NCBI GenBank assembly: GCA_041652575.1 | Contig: JBAZHC010000012.1 | Location: 1-64,000 of the forward strand | DNA length: 64,000 nucleotides | Direction: 5' to 3' | From: Phycisphaerae bacterium | GTDB taxonomy: Bacteria; Planctomycetota; Phycisphaerae; Sedimentisphaerales; UBA12454 | In this document: positions 18,858-28,307 of the stretch, piece after piece | Numbering within the stretch: position 1 is the first letter of the stretch | Layout of the letters: every line of letters starts with the position of its first letter | The notes under the pieces: model-generated | The model's input: the letters and a program-made list of their open reading frames with translations, nothing else | Database searches by the model: none | What the model was told of the DNA's origin: nothing | Position numbers and translations under genes: made by a program

Positions 18858-20078
18858 ATGATTAAGTTGGCGATGATAGGCGCAGGCGGATATGCGTACA
18901 ATTTGATTAAGTGGATATGGGAGATACCAGACAAGATAGAATTGGTTGCTGTTACAAGTAATCCGAAGAGAAATGCCATTGGAAGAACCGCTTGTCAGGA
19001 AAAGGATATTCCGATTTACGATGATGTCGACCAACTGATCGCAAATGTTAAAGGGGTAGCGGATGTAATATATATTCCAACGCCGATTAATACGCATTTT
19101 AATCTAACCAAAAAGTGCATAGACGCAGGTTTTGATGTTTTTCTCGAAAAACCTCCTGTGGCCATCATACAAGAGCTGGACGAATTGACAAAATATGTAA
19201 CTAAAAAGGGCAAAAGAATTCCTGTTGCATTTCAATATCTTTATTCGCCGATTGTACAGGAGTTGAAAAAGCGAATTGTCCAGGGCCGTTACGGTCAGGT
19301 AAGGCGGGTAAGAGGCATGGCAGGCTGGCCGAGATTCGATACATATTATACTCGCAGTGATTGGGCGGGTAAACTTCATATAAATGGCGAATGGATTCTT
19401 GATGGAACGATTAATAATCCGCTCGCTCATATGCTGGCCGACGAATTATACCTTGCTTCCAACAAGCCGGGCGCAATGGCAGAGCCTGTAAGTGTTCAGG
19501 CAGAGCTTTATCATGGCCATGACATTGAAAGCGAAGACACCAGCAGCCTGAGAGTTATAACAGATAATGGTGTTGAAGTGCTGTTTAACACTTCGCTTTG
19601 TTCCGATGCGAAAACGGACACATCTGTTGTTATTGAGTGCGAAAAAGCGAAGATAGAATATAGTGCTTTCTGCAAAGCGACTATAACATCGGCAAATGGC
19701 GAAATTGACGCAATAGATGACCCCAGTGAAAAACGTGTTCATATGCTCACAAAACTGGCCCAGTGTTATGAGAGCCGAGAGCCTTATCCTGTAAGTCTTG
19801 AGACCTGCAGGCCGTTTACGCTGGTTGTAAATGGAGCGTTCGAGTCCTGTGGGGGATACCCGCATTCGATTGACAAGGAATATCTGATATATTCCGAACA
19901 CAGCGAACCTAAAGGCGATACTATTAAGACGACGATAAAAGATATAGACCGTGTTTTGAAAGATGCTCATGAAAACGGCAAACTGTTTTCTGAAGTGGGC
20001 GCAAAGTGGGCGAAAAAGTCGACAAAATTCGATTTAAAAGGTTATAAAAAATTTCCTACAGTTGCCCGTTTTGATTGA
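18858..20078 (+). CDS. Gfo/Idh/MocA family NAD(P)-dependent oxidoreductase
   Basis: Predicted cytoplasmic sugar or inositol-type dehydrogenase, 406 residues. N-terminal Rossmann fold with GAGGYA (residues 8-13) and the family EKP motif (DVFLEKPP, E97-K98-P99). The C-terminal alpha/beta sheet domain runs from about residue 125. Substrate cannot be read from the sequence; the location upstream of a KDG catabolic operon suggests a sugar acid or keto-sugar. ATG start is preceded by ACGGAG. Its 3' end overlaps the convergent AraC gene by 23 bp. Confidence 0.85.
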   Translation: MIKLAMIGAGGYAYNLIKWIWEIPDKIELVAVTSNPKRNAIGRTACQEKDIPIYDDVDQLIANVKGVADVIYIPTPINTHFNLTKKCIDAGFDVFLEKPPVAIIQELDELTKYVTKKGKRIPVAFQYLYSPIVQELKKRIVQGRYGQVRRVRGMAGWPRFDTYYTRSDWAGKLHINGEWILDGTINNPLAHMLADELYLASNKPGAMAEPVSVQAELYHGHDIESEDTSSLRVITDNGVEVLFNTSLCSDAKTDTSVVIECEKAKIEYSAFCKATITSANGEIDAIDDPSEKRVHMLTKLAQCYESREPYPVSLETCRPFTLVVNGAFESCGGYPHSIDKEYLIYSEHSEPKGDTIKTTIKDIDRVLKDAHENGKLFSEVGAKWAKKSTKFDLKGYKKFPTVARFD

Positions 20079-20925
20079 TGTCGGTTTGTTTTTCAACGCT
20101 GGTTTTAAATCGTATGGGGGACGATTTGTATATTCCCTTGAATGCCCGATAGAAAGTGGATAAATCCTCGTAACCTACTTCAAACGCGACAGCGGCTGCC
20201 GACATATTGGTTTGTTTCAGGAGCTGGGCGGCCTTTTTGCATCTTACGGAATTTAGAAATTTTATAAAACTTATGCCGGTCAGGTTTCTGCACAGATTAG
20301 TAAATTGTCTCTGCGATACTTTCCCCAATCTTGCGGCATCTGCAAGGCTGTACTGCTCGTGACAGTTTTGGGAGATGAAATCGATTACGGATTTTACTCT
20401 TTCGCTGCTGCCGGGAGGATTTGAAGAAATTTTTTGTTTACTTCGCTTCAATATCGCCCTGTAAATTTGCAGGATCGCAAGACTGAGGTTTTGCGTTATT
20501 GATAGTTTATATCCCGGCGGTTTTGTGTTTTGTTCATAGAGCATCTGCCGCAGGTATCTTTTTATATTTTCAGAATAATATAAAGGCAGAATAAAAGGCT
20601 CGGCCGACTCCAAAAGGTAATCAACAATATGTTTGTTTAATCCAGTTTTTTGTATATCGAAATAAACCGAAAGTATTGTCATTTGTTTTCTTGGTTTGTC
20701 TGATAATTTATGACTCTTGTCTTTTGGGAGGATTATTACCGAATTTGATTCAACGCTGAAACTTTTATCATCAAATTCCAGCACACCCTGACCGTAAACG
20801 ACAAATAATATACTTGGATTGTCGTGTTTATGGGCGATATTGACCGAAGCAAGACGTTTTTGCCTGCTTTCAATCAGTACGCCGTAATCAGGTAAATTGG
20901 TTTTTGTGCTATTTTCATTTATCAT
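20056..20925 (-). CDS. AraC-family transcriptional regulator (cupin sensor)
   Basis: 289 residues: an N-terminal cupin-like ligand domain (about 25-120) with H-K-H and a glycine turn (VVYGQGVLEFDD), then a C-terminal double helix-turn-helix (about 185-280) with FEVGYEDLSTFYRAFKGIYKSSP, the AraC/XylS signature. Divergent from the OYE-SDR-flavoprotein-Eda-kinase operon, so it is the likely local regulator of that operon. A promoter candidate is TTGATT (20961-20956), 16-bp spacer, TATAAT (20939-20934); this would leave almost no leader before the ATG at 20925. The intergenic region with the operon is 115 bp and holds AAACGCAAA (20976-20984). Confidence 0.85.
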   Translation of the reverse strand: MINENSTKTNLPDYGVLIESRQKRLASVNIAHKHDNPSILFVVYGQGVLEFDDKSFSVESNSVIILPKDKSHKLSDKPRKQMTILSVYFDIQKTGLNKHIVDYLLESAEPFILPLYYSENIKRYLRQMLYEQNTKPPGYKLSITQNLSLAILQIYRAILKRSKQKISSNPPGSSERVKSVIDFISQNCHEQYSLADAARLGKVSQRQFTNLCRNLTGISFIKFLNSVRCKKAAQLLKQTNMSAAAVAFEVGYEDLSTFYRAFKGIYKSSPIRFKTSVEKQTDINQNGQL

Positions 20926-21040
20926 AACTTCTTATTATACATATAGTTTTGTGGAAATCAAGCTTAAATTGCCTGAAACGCAAATCACTAAATGCCGTAT
21001 TCGCATAGACATATATTTGAGTAATACTTAGACTATTATT

Positions 21041-23692
21041 ATGAATACTTGGAAATACAGACTTACAGATATTGCGCAGTTCAAATCTTTATGCAGTCAG
21101 ATAGACTGTCGCATTGATGCGATAGAGGATGTTTCGATTCTCGCTCAGCCGGTAAGGGCCGGTGGGCTGTTTATTCCCAATTCTCTTTCTGTTCACCCGA
21201 TGGAAGGTGCTGACGGCGATTCGTATGGCAGGCCGGGGCCGCTGACTTTCAGAAGATATAAAAGATTCGCCTCAGGCGGAGCCGGTTTGTTGTGGGCAGA
21301 GGCAATCGCGGTTACTTCTGAAGGCAGAGCGAATCCGAGGCAGCTTTGGCTCAACGAAGACAGCAAAGATGCGTTCGCTCAAATGGTAAAAATGATGCGG
21401 GACTCGGCAAGAGAAAGTATTGGCAGTGAACATAAACCTGTCATTGTCGCCCAGCTTACTCATTCCGGAAGATACAGCAAACCTGAAGGCATCGCAAAGC
21501 CGCTTATTCCTCAGCGTGACCCTTATCGTGATTCGCTTGTTCCAGAACCGGACCCTACTGCTAATAAGCAAAGCAGGGTAACCGATGATTGCATAGTTAC
21601 GGATGAATATCTCGATAATCTTATTGCCGGTTATGTAAAAGCCGCCAAACTCGCATTCGAGGCTGGGTTCAATGCGGTTGATATAAAATCCTGTCACGGC
21701 TATTTGATAAACGAACTTTTGGCGAGCAGGAACAGGAAGGGCAAATACGGCGGCTCATTTGAAAACCGAACGGGCTTTTTGCTCGAAGTAATTGACAGGA
21801 TTCATTCTGAATTGGGCGATGATAAACAAGTCGCTGTAAGGCTCGGATTTTATGACGCGATACCATTTCCATTCGGCTGGGGCGTGAACGAAAAGGATTA
21901 TACAAAGCCGGATTTAACGGAACCTAAGAAATTGCTTACATTGCTGAGCGGCCGCGGCGTAAAGATGATAAACTTTACAATCGCCAATCCGTATTATAAT
22001 CCGCACGTCGGCAGACCGTTCAATCAGCCTATCAAAGGCGCTTATGATGAACCTGAGCATCCGTTGAAAGGTGTCGAAAGGCTGATTAATCTCGCAGGTG
22101 AAATTCAAAGCCAGTTTCCTGATGTCACGATTGTCGGAACAGGCTACAGCTGGCTGCGGCAGATTATGGGGAATGTCGCGGCGGCGAGTAAAAAAGCCGG
22201 CAAGTCTAAAATCATCGGTGCCGGACGAATGGCTTTTGCGTATCCTGATTTCGCAAAAGATATTCTGACAAAAGGCAAACTCGATAAAAGTAAAGTTTGC
22301 ATAGGCTGCAGCGGGTGTACTCAATTAATGCGAGACGGACAAACTGCCGGCTGTGTAATCCGCGATAGTAAAATTTACGGCCCGATATTCAGGCACGGCA
22401 GAATGAGCGACAAAGCTAATCTGCAAAGACTTGCGCAAAGCTGTCTGCAATGCGAGGAACCGACCTGTCAGCTTGCCTGTCCCGCGGGAATTGATATACC
22501 TTTGTTCATCAAACAATTTCTCGACGGCGACGAAAAGGGCGCATACCAGACAATCCGCAAATCGAATATTCTGCCGGAGATTTGTGCGTGGCTGTGTCCC
22601 GTTGAACAGCAATGCCAGGGCGGCTGCCTGCAAAAATTTATCGGTGACAGCGCTTTGCCGATAGCCGATATTCAAAGATATCTTGCCGAGCAGGCCAATA
22701 AAAACGGCTGGTCGAAAATAAAAGTCCCGGTGGAATTTACCGGCAAAAATATCGCGATAATCGGTGCAGGACCTGCGGGCCTTTCCGCCGCAGCGGTACT
22801 TCTCGAATCCGGGCATAAAGTAACAATTTTCGACAAGGCGAAAGATTTAGGCGGAATGATTGAATCAGTCATACCTTCTGAGCGACAGGGCAGTGCCTTA
22901 AAAAATGAAATTGCCGCTGTATTTAAAGATGTTCCGCAATCACGAATGGAACTGCGATTGAATACGGAGATAAACGAAAATTTCAACCTTGATAATATTA
23001 TGGTCCAGAGTTTCGATGCTGCATTTATAGGATTTGGTTTGCCGAAAGGTATAAGCTCATCGAATGAAAAACTTAAAGGCCTGTATGACGCACTGGAATT
23101 TTTAAATATGGCAAAACAGTCGGCTGGGCCGGATATTGCTGGTAAACGTGTTGCGGTCATCGGCGGCGGAAACACGGCAATGGACGCGGCAATAACAGCA
23201 AAACAGCTTGGCGCCGAAGATGTCTATGTAATTTATCGCAGGTCTTTCGAGCAAATGCCGGCGTGGACTGCGGAGCGTGACAGGGCTATAGAGCAGGGTG
23301 TTAATTTTCTTATTCTTACGCATCAGCTCGGCTATGAATCGGAGAATGGCAGGCTTACGGGTGTTAAGGTTTGCCCGGTAAAACTTGCTGAGCCGGATAA
23401 ATCTGGCAGACGCAGGCCGGTACCTGATGAAAAGAATGCTTATAAGCTTAGTATGGATATAGTTGCCGAATCGATAGGTCAGACTTCAGCGGAGTTTATC
23501 GACAGGTTTCTGCCGGGCGTTGAAATCGACAACGGCCTTATCAAAACAATGCCCAATAGTTTTGTGACAAGCCGTGAAAATGTTTTTGTCGGCGGCGATT
23601 TAATTAGAGGCGCATCAACTGTTGTCGCTGCCGTTGCGGATGGTATGAAAGCGGCAATGGAAATAAATGAATATTTGAGAGGTAAAAAATGA
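21041..23692 (+). CDS. OYE-family flavin oxidoreductase fused to GltD-like FAD/NAD(P) module
   Basis: Predicted cytoplasmic multi-cofactor redox enzyme, 883 residues. Residues about 15-410 form an Old-Yellow-Enzyme TIM barrel (VAQLTHSGRYS, FEAGFNAVDIKSCHGYLINELL, SFENRTGFLLEVIDRI). A cluster-binding segment follows, CIGCSGC...C (about 418-440), as in 2,4-dienoyl-CoA reductases but with C-x2-C-x2-C spacing. Then comes a GltD-like cysteine domain (CLQCEEPTCQLACPAGI and CAWLCPVEQQCQGGC, about 467-540), an FAD fold (IAIIGAGPAGLSAA, about 572-585) and an NAD(P) fold (VAVIGGGNTAMDAA, about 704-717). Ordinary dienoyl-CoA reductases (about 670 residues) lack the GltD-like cysteine domain, so this fusion is unusual. 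Electrons would run NAD(P)H to FAD to Fe-S to FMN to substrate. First gene of a five-gene operon; overlaps the SDR gene by 4 bp. Substrate unknown. Confidence 0.82.
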   Translation: MNTWKYRLTDIAQFKSLCSQIDCRIDAIEDVSILAQPVRAGGLFIPNSLSVHPMEGADGDSYGRPGPLTFRRYKRFASGGAGLLWAEAIAVTSEGRANPRQLWLNEDSKDAFAQMVKMMRDSARESIGSEHKPVIVAQLTHSGRYSKPEGIAKPLIPQRDPYRDSLVPEPDPTANKQSRVTDDCIVTDEYLDNLIAGYVKAAKLAFEAGFNAVDIKSCHGYLINELLASRNRKGKYGGSFENRTGFLLEVIDRIHSELGDDKQVAVRLGFYDAIPFPFGWGVNEKDYTKPDLTEPKKLLTLLSGRGVKMINFTIANPYYNPHVGRPFNQPIKGAYDEPEHPLKGVERLINLAGEIQSQFPDVTIVGTGYSWLRQIMGNVAAASKKAGKSKIIGAGRMAFAYPDFAKDILTKGKLDKSKVCIGCSGCTQLMRDGQTAGCVIRDSKIYGPIFRHGRMSDKANLQRLAQSCLQCEEPTCQLACPAGIDIPLFIKQFLDGDEKGAYQTIRKSNILPEICAWLCPVEQQCQGGCLQKFIGDSALPIADIQRYLAEQANKNGWSKIKVPVEFTGKNIAIIGAGPAGLSAAAVLLESGHKVTIFDKAKDLGGMIESVIPSERQGSALKNEIAAVFKDVPQSRMELRLNTEINENFNLDNIMVQSFDAAFIGFGLPKGISSSNEKLKGLYDALEFLNMAKQSAGPDIAGKRVAVIGGGNTAMDAAITAKQLGAEDVYVIYRRSFEQMPAWTAERDRAIEQGVNFLILTHQLGYESENGRLTGVKVCPVKLAEPDKSGRRRPVPDEKNAYKLSMDIVAESIGQTSAEFIDRFLPGVEIDNGLIKTMPNSFVTSRENVFVGGDLIRGASTVVAAVADGMKAAMEINEYLRGKK

Positions 23693-24471
23693 GCGAAAAA
23701 CCTGCGGCCATAGTAACCGGAGCAAGCAGAGGGATTGGCAAAGCAGTTGCCAAAGAGCTTGCGGAATTAGGTTTTAATATCGTAATAAACTATTTCGATT
23801 TCAAAGACGGCAAACCCGATGATTCTGCTGCTCTGCAAACCGCTGAAGCAATAAAGGGCTGTCAGATAGTGCGAGGCGATATAAGTAAAGCCGACGACAG
23901 GAAAAAACTTGTCGAATTCACAAAGGCCAAATTCGGCCGATGCGATATGCTTGTCAATAATGCAGGCGTTGCTCCGGCAAAGAGAACTGATATTCTCGAA
24001 GCATCCGAAGAAAGCTATGACAGGGTTATGAATGTCAATCTTAAAGGGCCGTATTTTCTTACTCAGCTCGCTGCCAACTGGATGATTGAGCAGAGGAAGC
24101 AATTTCCCGACAGGAAATTTCGGATTGTTAATACCGCGTCTATGTCATCATATACGAGCAGCCCTGCAAGAGGGGAATATTGTTTAAGCAAGGCAGGCGT
24201 CAGTATGATGACGATGCTTTACGCAGACAGACTTGCGGAATTCGGTATCGGTGTTTTCGAGATTCGGCCCGGCATAATAATGACGGATATGACAAGCGTT
24301 GTTAAGGAAAAATATGACAAGCTGATAGCCGAAGGTATTACGCCTATAAAACGCTGGGGTCAGCCTGAAGACATAGCAAAAGCGGTCGGTGCAATTGCCG
24401 AAGGGCGATTGGATTTTTCAACCGGACAGGTAATAAATGTTGACGGTGGGTTCCATTTGAGAAGATTATAA
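23689..24471 (+). CDS. SDR-family oxidoreductase (FabG/KduD-like)
   Basis: NAD(P)-dependent short-chain dehydrogenase of 260 residues. Seen: cofactor motif TGASRGIG (10-17), NNAGVAP (about 88-94), catalytic triad S151-Y164-K168 (YCLSK) and the C-terminal SDR segment VINVDGGFHL. Often auto-annotated as 3-ketoacyl-ACP reductase. In this operon, next to KDPG aldolase and a KDG-type kinase, a sugar-acid role such as the KduD step (2,5-diketo-3-deoxygluconate to KDG) is more plausible, but that is inference. Translationally coupled to the upstream gene (ATGA overlap). Confidence 0.85.
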   Translation: MSEKPAAIVTGASRGIGKAVAKELAELGFNIVINYFDFKDGKPDDSAALQTAEAIKGCQIVRGDISKADDRKKLVEFTKAKFGRCDMLVNNAGVAPAKRTDILEASEESYDRVMNVNLKGPYFLTQLAANWMIEQRKQFPDRKFRIVNTASMSSYTSSPARGEYCLSKAGVSMMTMLYADRLAEFGIGVFEIRPGIIMTDMTSVVKEKYDKLIAEGITPIKRWGQPEDIAKAVGAIAEGRLDFSTGQVINVDGGFHLRRL

Positions 24472-24480
24472 GGAGAAAAT

Positions 24481-26490
24481 ATGGGTCAGAGGCAGATTGG
24501 GAATCAAAAAGTGAGGATATACAGGTACAACACTATTATAGTTGGTGCCGGTGCTGCGGGAATGAATTGTGCCAAAAAACTTTACGAATTTTTTGACAGC
24601 AAAGGCGTCAAGGAAGCCGCATCGAAAATCGCAGTGGTTACACGCGGGCTGCCTCTTGGCGCTTCACGAATGAGCGGCTCTGACAAACAGACATATTACA
24701 AGATGGGCACAAGTCCCGATATTGCCGACAGTGCCGAAAGTTTTGCGGCTTCTCTTACTGCGGCGGGCTGCTGTCACGGTGATTTAGCTCTGGCAGAGGC
24801 CATCGGCTCGATTCGAGGTTTTTATAATCTTGTCGAGGCAGGCGTTCCGTTTCCGCATAATGCGATGGGGACATATATCGGTTACAAAACCGACCACGAC
24901 CCGTATGAAAGAGCGACTTCCGCAGGCCCAAAGACAAGCAAATTTATGAGCCGATGTCTTGAAAAGATTGTTCGCAGATATGGCATTGAAATTTTCGACA
25001 ATAAGGAAATGGTCGAATTTCTCAAGTCAGAAGACAGGATTATCGGCATAGTTACAATAGACAGCAAATCTCTTTCAAAGGATGATTTCGGCATTAATGT
25101 TTTTTATTGTGATAATCTCGTTCTTGCCGCTGGCGGCCCGGGCGAATTATATGAAACCAGCGTATATCCCCGCGGTCAGGTCGGCATTCACGGTTTAGCT
25201 TTTAACGCCGGCCTTGCCGGCGAGAATCTTACCGAATCTCAGTTCGGTCTTGCCAGCACCAAATTCCGCTGGAATGTCTCCGGCACATATATGCAGGTTA
25301 TACCGCGAATATTCAGCACAGACGCAAACGGCGGTGATGAACGTGAATTCCTGACACCGTTTTTCCCGACGATGAGTAAAATGGCGACAAACATATTTTT
25401 AAAAGGTTATCAGTGGCCTTTCGACCCGCAGAGAATTGAAAATCTGCAGTCGTCGCTGATTGATATCCTTGTCTTTAATGAAAATCAAAAGGGCAGACGG
25501 GTATTTATGGATTTTCTGCGTAATCCCGTCGGCAGTGAAAATATGTCTGAATTTAAAATCGAAGACCTTGAACCGGAGGCTCTGAATTATTTAAAGGCAA
25601 CCGGCGCAATGCAGAAACTGCCGATAGAACGGCTCGAGCATATGAATACCCCTGCAATAGATATTTACAAAGAACACGATATAGATTTATATTCGGAGCC
25701 GCTGGAAATTTCAGTTTGTGCGCAGCATAACAACGGCGGTTTTGCGATAAATAAGTGGTGGGAGTCGAATATAAAGCGAACTTTTGTTATTGGTGAAATG
25801 GCAGGCTCACACGGAATTAAACGGCCCGGCGGTTCTGCGCTTAACGCCGGTCAGGTCGGAGCGGCAAGAGCGGCTGAATACATCGCAAACGTATATGGCG
25901 ATAAAATTTCAGATGATTTTGTAGATGAGCTTCAAATTAAAAACGCAATCGATAGATTATCCGGACTTTGCAATCCGAATTCTGATTTTATCCCGCAGCA
26001 GGTAATTTCCCGGATACAGCATCAAATGACGACTTTCGGCGGGCATATCAGAAAACAGAAAAATGCTGAAAAAGCACTTATCGATGCGATTGAACTTTAC
26101 GAGCGGATACGAAATAACGGTCTGAAAATTAATGAGCCGATGGATATTATCCCCGCGATACAGGCCCGGCATCTGGCTTTTTCAAGTATCGCTTATCTAA
26201 AGGCGATAGTCGAGCTTTTGAGGGCAGGGAGCGGTTCACGAGGTTCGCATCTGGTTTCAAGCGATGACGGCATCGGGATTCATCCTGACATCAAAGACCC
26301 TGACACGGGCAAACCGTTGAAATTTAAGCCTGAAAATAAGGACTTGAGAAATACAATAATCAGGATACAATTTAATGAAGATACCGGCCAGTTCGAATGT
26401 AAATTTGTTCCGGTTAGACATGCCCCCAAAGACAGAAAAGCTTTCGAGCCGGCATGGACTGATTACAGAGAAGGTAAAATCTACAATTGA
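24481..26490 (+). CDS. Fumarate-reductase/succinate-dehydrogenase-like FAD flavoprotein
   Basis: FAD-dependent oxidoreductase of 669 residues, soluble (no signal peptide). The dinucleotide motif VGAGAAG lies at residues 21-27; further FAD contacts are LVLAAGGPGELYE (near 215) and, near 435-460, GEMAGSHG and RPGGSALNAGQVGA, all typical of the FrdA/SdhA/L-aspartate-oxidase fold. A helical C-terminal domain (about 480-600) resembles the FrdA cap-like end. No FrdB, cytochrome b or c-type haem partner is nearby, so it is not a respiratory complex. The gene is preceded by AAGGAG and sits 9 bp after the SDR gene. It probably oxidises or reduces a sugar-derived C-C or C=C bond in the same pathway. 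Confidence 0.8.
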   Translation: MGQRQIGNQKVRIYRYNTIIVGAGAAGMNCAKKLYEFFDSKGVKEAASKIAVVTRGLPLGASRMSGSDKQTYYKMGTSPDIADSAESFAASLTAAGCCHGDLALAEAIGSIRGFYNLVEAGVPFPHNAMGTYIGYKTDHDPYERATSAGPKTSKFMSRCLEKIVRRYGIEIFDNKEMVEFLKSEDRIIGIVTIDSKSLSKDDFGINVFYCDNLVLAAGGPGELYETSVYPRGQVGIHGLAFNAGLAGENLTESQFGLASTKFRWNVSGTYMQVIPRIFSTDANGGDEREFLTPFFPTMSKMATNIFLKGYQWPFDPQRIENLQSSLIDILVFNENQKGRRVFMDFLRNPVGSENMSEFKIEDLEPEALNYLKATGAMQKLPIERLEHMNTPAIDIYKEHDIDLYSEPLEISVCAQHNNGGFAINKWWESNIKRTFVIGEMAGSHGIKRPGGSALNAGQVGAARAAEYIANVYGDKISDDFVDELQIKNAIDRLSGLCNPNSDFIPQQVISRIQHQMTTFGGHIRKQKNAEKALIDAIELYERIRNNGLKINEPMDIIPAIQARHLAFSSIAYLKAIVELLRAGSGSRGSHLVSSDDGIGIHPDIKDPDTGKPLKFKPENKDLRNTIIRIQFNEDTGQFECKFVPVRHAPKDRKAFEPAWTDYREGKIYN

Positions 26491-26502
26491 AAGGTTTTTA
26501 TT

Positions 26503-27180
26503 ATGTCAAAACATTCAAGGCTTGAAGTTTTAACGGCAATGAAACGGACTGGTATAGTTCCGATATTTTACAATTCAGATTTTGAAACAACTAAAAATAT
26601 CGTAACAGCTTGCGCCGATGGAGGCTCTGTTTGTGTCGAATTTACCAATCGCGGCGACAGGGCGATTAATTTGTTTATAAAACTCGCCGAATACCGCGAC
26701 AGTCAAAGGCCTGACATTATTTTAGGCACAGGCTCAATTTGCGATTCTGCCACAGCGGCAATGTATATTTCAGCAGGGACAGATTTTCTGGTCGCTCCGA
26801 TTTTCGATGAAGAAACAGCGAAACTTTGCAACGGCAGAAAGATTCCATATTTGCCCGGCTGCGGCACTGTTACAGAAATTCAAAAAGCTCATACTTTCGG
26901 TGTTGAGATTGTTAAAATTTTCCCGGCCGATACTCTTGGCGGCCCTGCGTTTGTAAAAGCCGTTAAAGGCCCATGCCCGTGGACGGAATTTATGGCTACC
27001 GGCGGAGTTTCGCCGACAAAAGAAAGTTTGTCTGAGTGGTTCGGTGCGGGCATTGCCTGTGCGGGTATGGGGTCGAAATTAATTACCAAAGAACTTGTCG
27101 CGGCAAAAGACTTCAAAGGCATAACGAAAAAAGTAAAGGATGCAATCGAATTGATTAAGCAAATCAGGGAAGGGAAATAA
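26503..27180 (+). CDS. eda: KDPG/KHG aldolase (2-dehydro-3-deoxy-phosphogluconate aldolase)
   Basis: Class I aldolase that splits 2-keto-3-deoxy-6-phosphogluconate into pyruvate and glyceraldehyde-3-phosphate. 225 residues, slightly longer than E. coli Eda. Schiff-base Lys is K138 in VKIFPA, the catalytic Glu is E46 in CVEFTNRG, and the phosphate-binding segment ATGGVSP and GTGSI are present. Last-but-one step of the local operon; only one base separates its stop from the kinase start. Confidence 0.9.
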   Translation: MSKHSRLEVLTAMKRTGIVPIFYNSDFETTKNIVTACADGGSVCVEFTNRGDRAINLFIKLAEYRDSQRPDIILGTGSICDSATAAMYISAGTDFLVAPIFDEETAKLCNGRKIPYLPGCGTVTEIQKAHTFGVEIVKIFPADTLGGPAFVKAVKGPCPWTEFMATGGVSPTKESLSEWFGAGIACAGMGSKLITKELVAAKDFKGITKKVKDAIELIKQIREGK

Positions 27181-27181
27181 A

Positions 27182-28282
27182 ATGTCAACGCTTGACCTTA
27201 AACCGTCTCTAAGCTGCAGGTATGATATTCTTTCGCTTGGCGAGGTGATGATTCGTCTCGACCCCGGCGATAATAGAATCCACACAACAAGAGAGTTTAA
27301 GGTCTGGGAAGGCGGCGGCGAGTATAACGTTGCAAGAGGCCTTCGCCGCTGTTTCAACAAACGCGCCGCGGTTGTAACCGCGATACCTGATAACGCAATC
27401 GGCAGACTGCTTGAGGATTTGATGCTGCAGGGCGGCGTACATCTGGAACATATTAAGTGGGTTCCTTTTGACGGCGTCGGCAGACAGACCCGTGTCGGTC
27501 TGAATTTTACCGAACGCGGCTTTGGCATAAGAGCGGCAAAAGGCTGCAGCGACAGGGGGCTTTCGGCGGCATCGCAGATGAAGAAAGGTGATATAGACTG
27601 GGAAGATATTTTCGGCAGGGCAGGCGTTCAGTGGTTTCATACAGGCGGAATCTTTGCGGCACTTTCAGAAACGACGGCGGATGTAATTATCGAAGCGATA
27701 ACGACCGCCAGGAAATATGGAACAATTATTTCTTATGACCTCAATTACCGGCCGAGCCTTTGGAAATCAATCGGCGGCCAGAAAAAAGCACAGGAAATCA
27801 ACCGTAAACTTGCGCCGTATATCGATGTTATGATGGGAAACGAAGAGGATTTTACCGCCTGTCTCGGATTGGAAGTGCCGGGTATGGATAAACATCTTTC
27901 CAAACTCGACCCCTCGAATTTCAAGAAGATGATTCTTGAAGCGGTAAAACAATTTCCAAATTTTAAGGCGGTAGCGACGACTTTGCGAAACGCAAAAACA
28001 GCGAGCATAAACGACTGGGGCGCCATACTTTATATGGACGGCAGTTTTTACGAGGCGCCGCATCGCGAGAATCTTGAGATTTACGACCGCGTCGGCGGCG
28101 GCGACAGTTTCGCTTCAGGCCTGATTTACGGCCTAATGGAAGGCAAAACTCCTCAGCAGGCTGTTGAATACGGCGCGGCGCACGGGGCTTTAGCGATGAC
28201 TACTCCGGGAGATACAACGACGGTCAGTCTGGCCGATGTCGAAAAAACGATGGCAGGCGGCACAGCACGTGTTGACAGATAA
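27182..28282 (+). CDS. kdgK: PfkB-family sugar kinase, probable 2-keto-3-deoxygluconate kinase
   Basis: 366 residues, ribokinase/PfkB fold. N-terminal motif GGGEYNVARGL (about 43-53) and the C-terminal signature DRVGGGDSFASGL with catalytic D308. Pairing with Eda strongly supports phosphorylation of KDG to KDPG. Start ATG lies one base after the eda stop, with AGGGAAA upstream inside eda. The gene ends 25 bp before the convergent pectate lyase gene. Confidence 0.85.
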   Translation: MSTLDLKPSLSCRYDILSLGEVMIRLDPGDNRIHTTREFKVWEGGGEYNVARGLRRCFNKRAAVVTAIPDNAIGRLLEDLMLQGGVHLEHIKWVPFDGVGRQTRVGLNFTERGFGIRAAKGCSDRGLSAASQMKKGDIDWEDIFGRAGVQWFHTGGIFAALSETTADVIIEAITTARKYGTIISYDLNYRPSLWKSIGGQKKAQEINRKLAPYIDVMMGNEEDFTACLGLEVPGMDKHLSKLDPSNFKKMILEAVKQFPNFKAVATTLRNAKTASINDWGAILYMDGSFYEAPHRENLEIYDRVGGGDSFASGLIYGLMEGKTPQQAVEYGAAHGALAMTTPGDTTTVSLADVEKTMAGGTARVDR

Positions 28283-28307
28283 TCTGTAAATATCTGGTTT
28301 CAGTGTA

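Noticed and set aside
23689..24471. Fatty-acid synthesis FabG
   Set aside because: The SDR motif cannot tell substrates apart, and operon context points to sugar-acid metabolism.
24481..26490. Respiratory fumarate reductase subunit A
   Set aside because: No iron-sulphur or membrane subunit genes nearby and the neighbours are sugar-acid genes; only the flavoprotein fold is shared.
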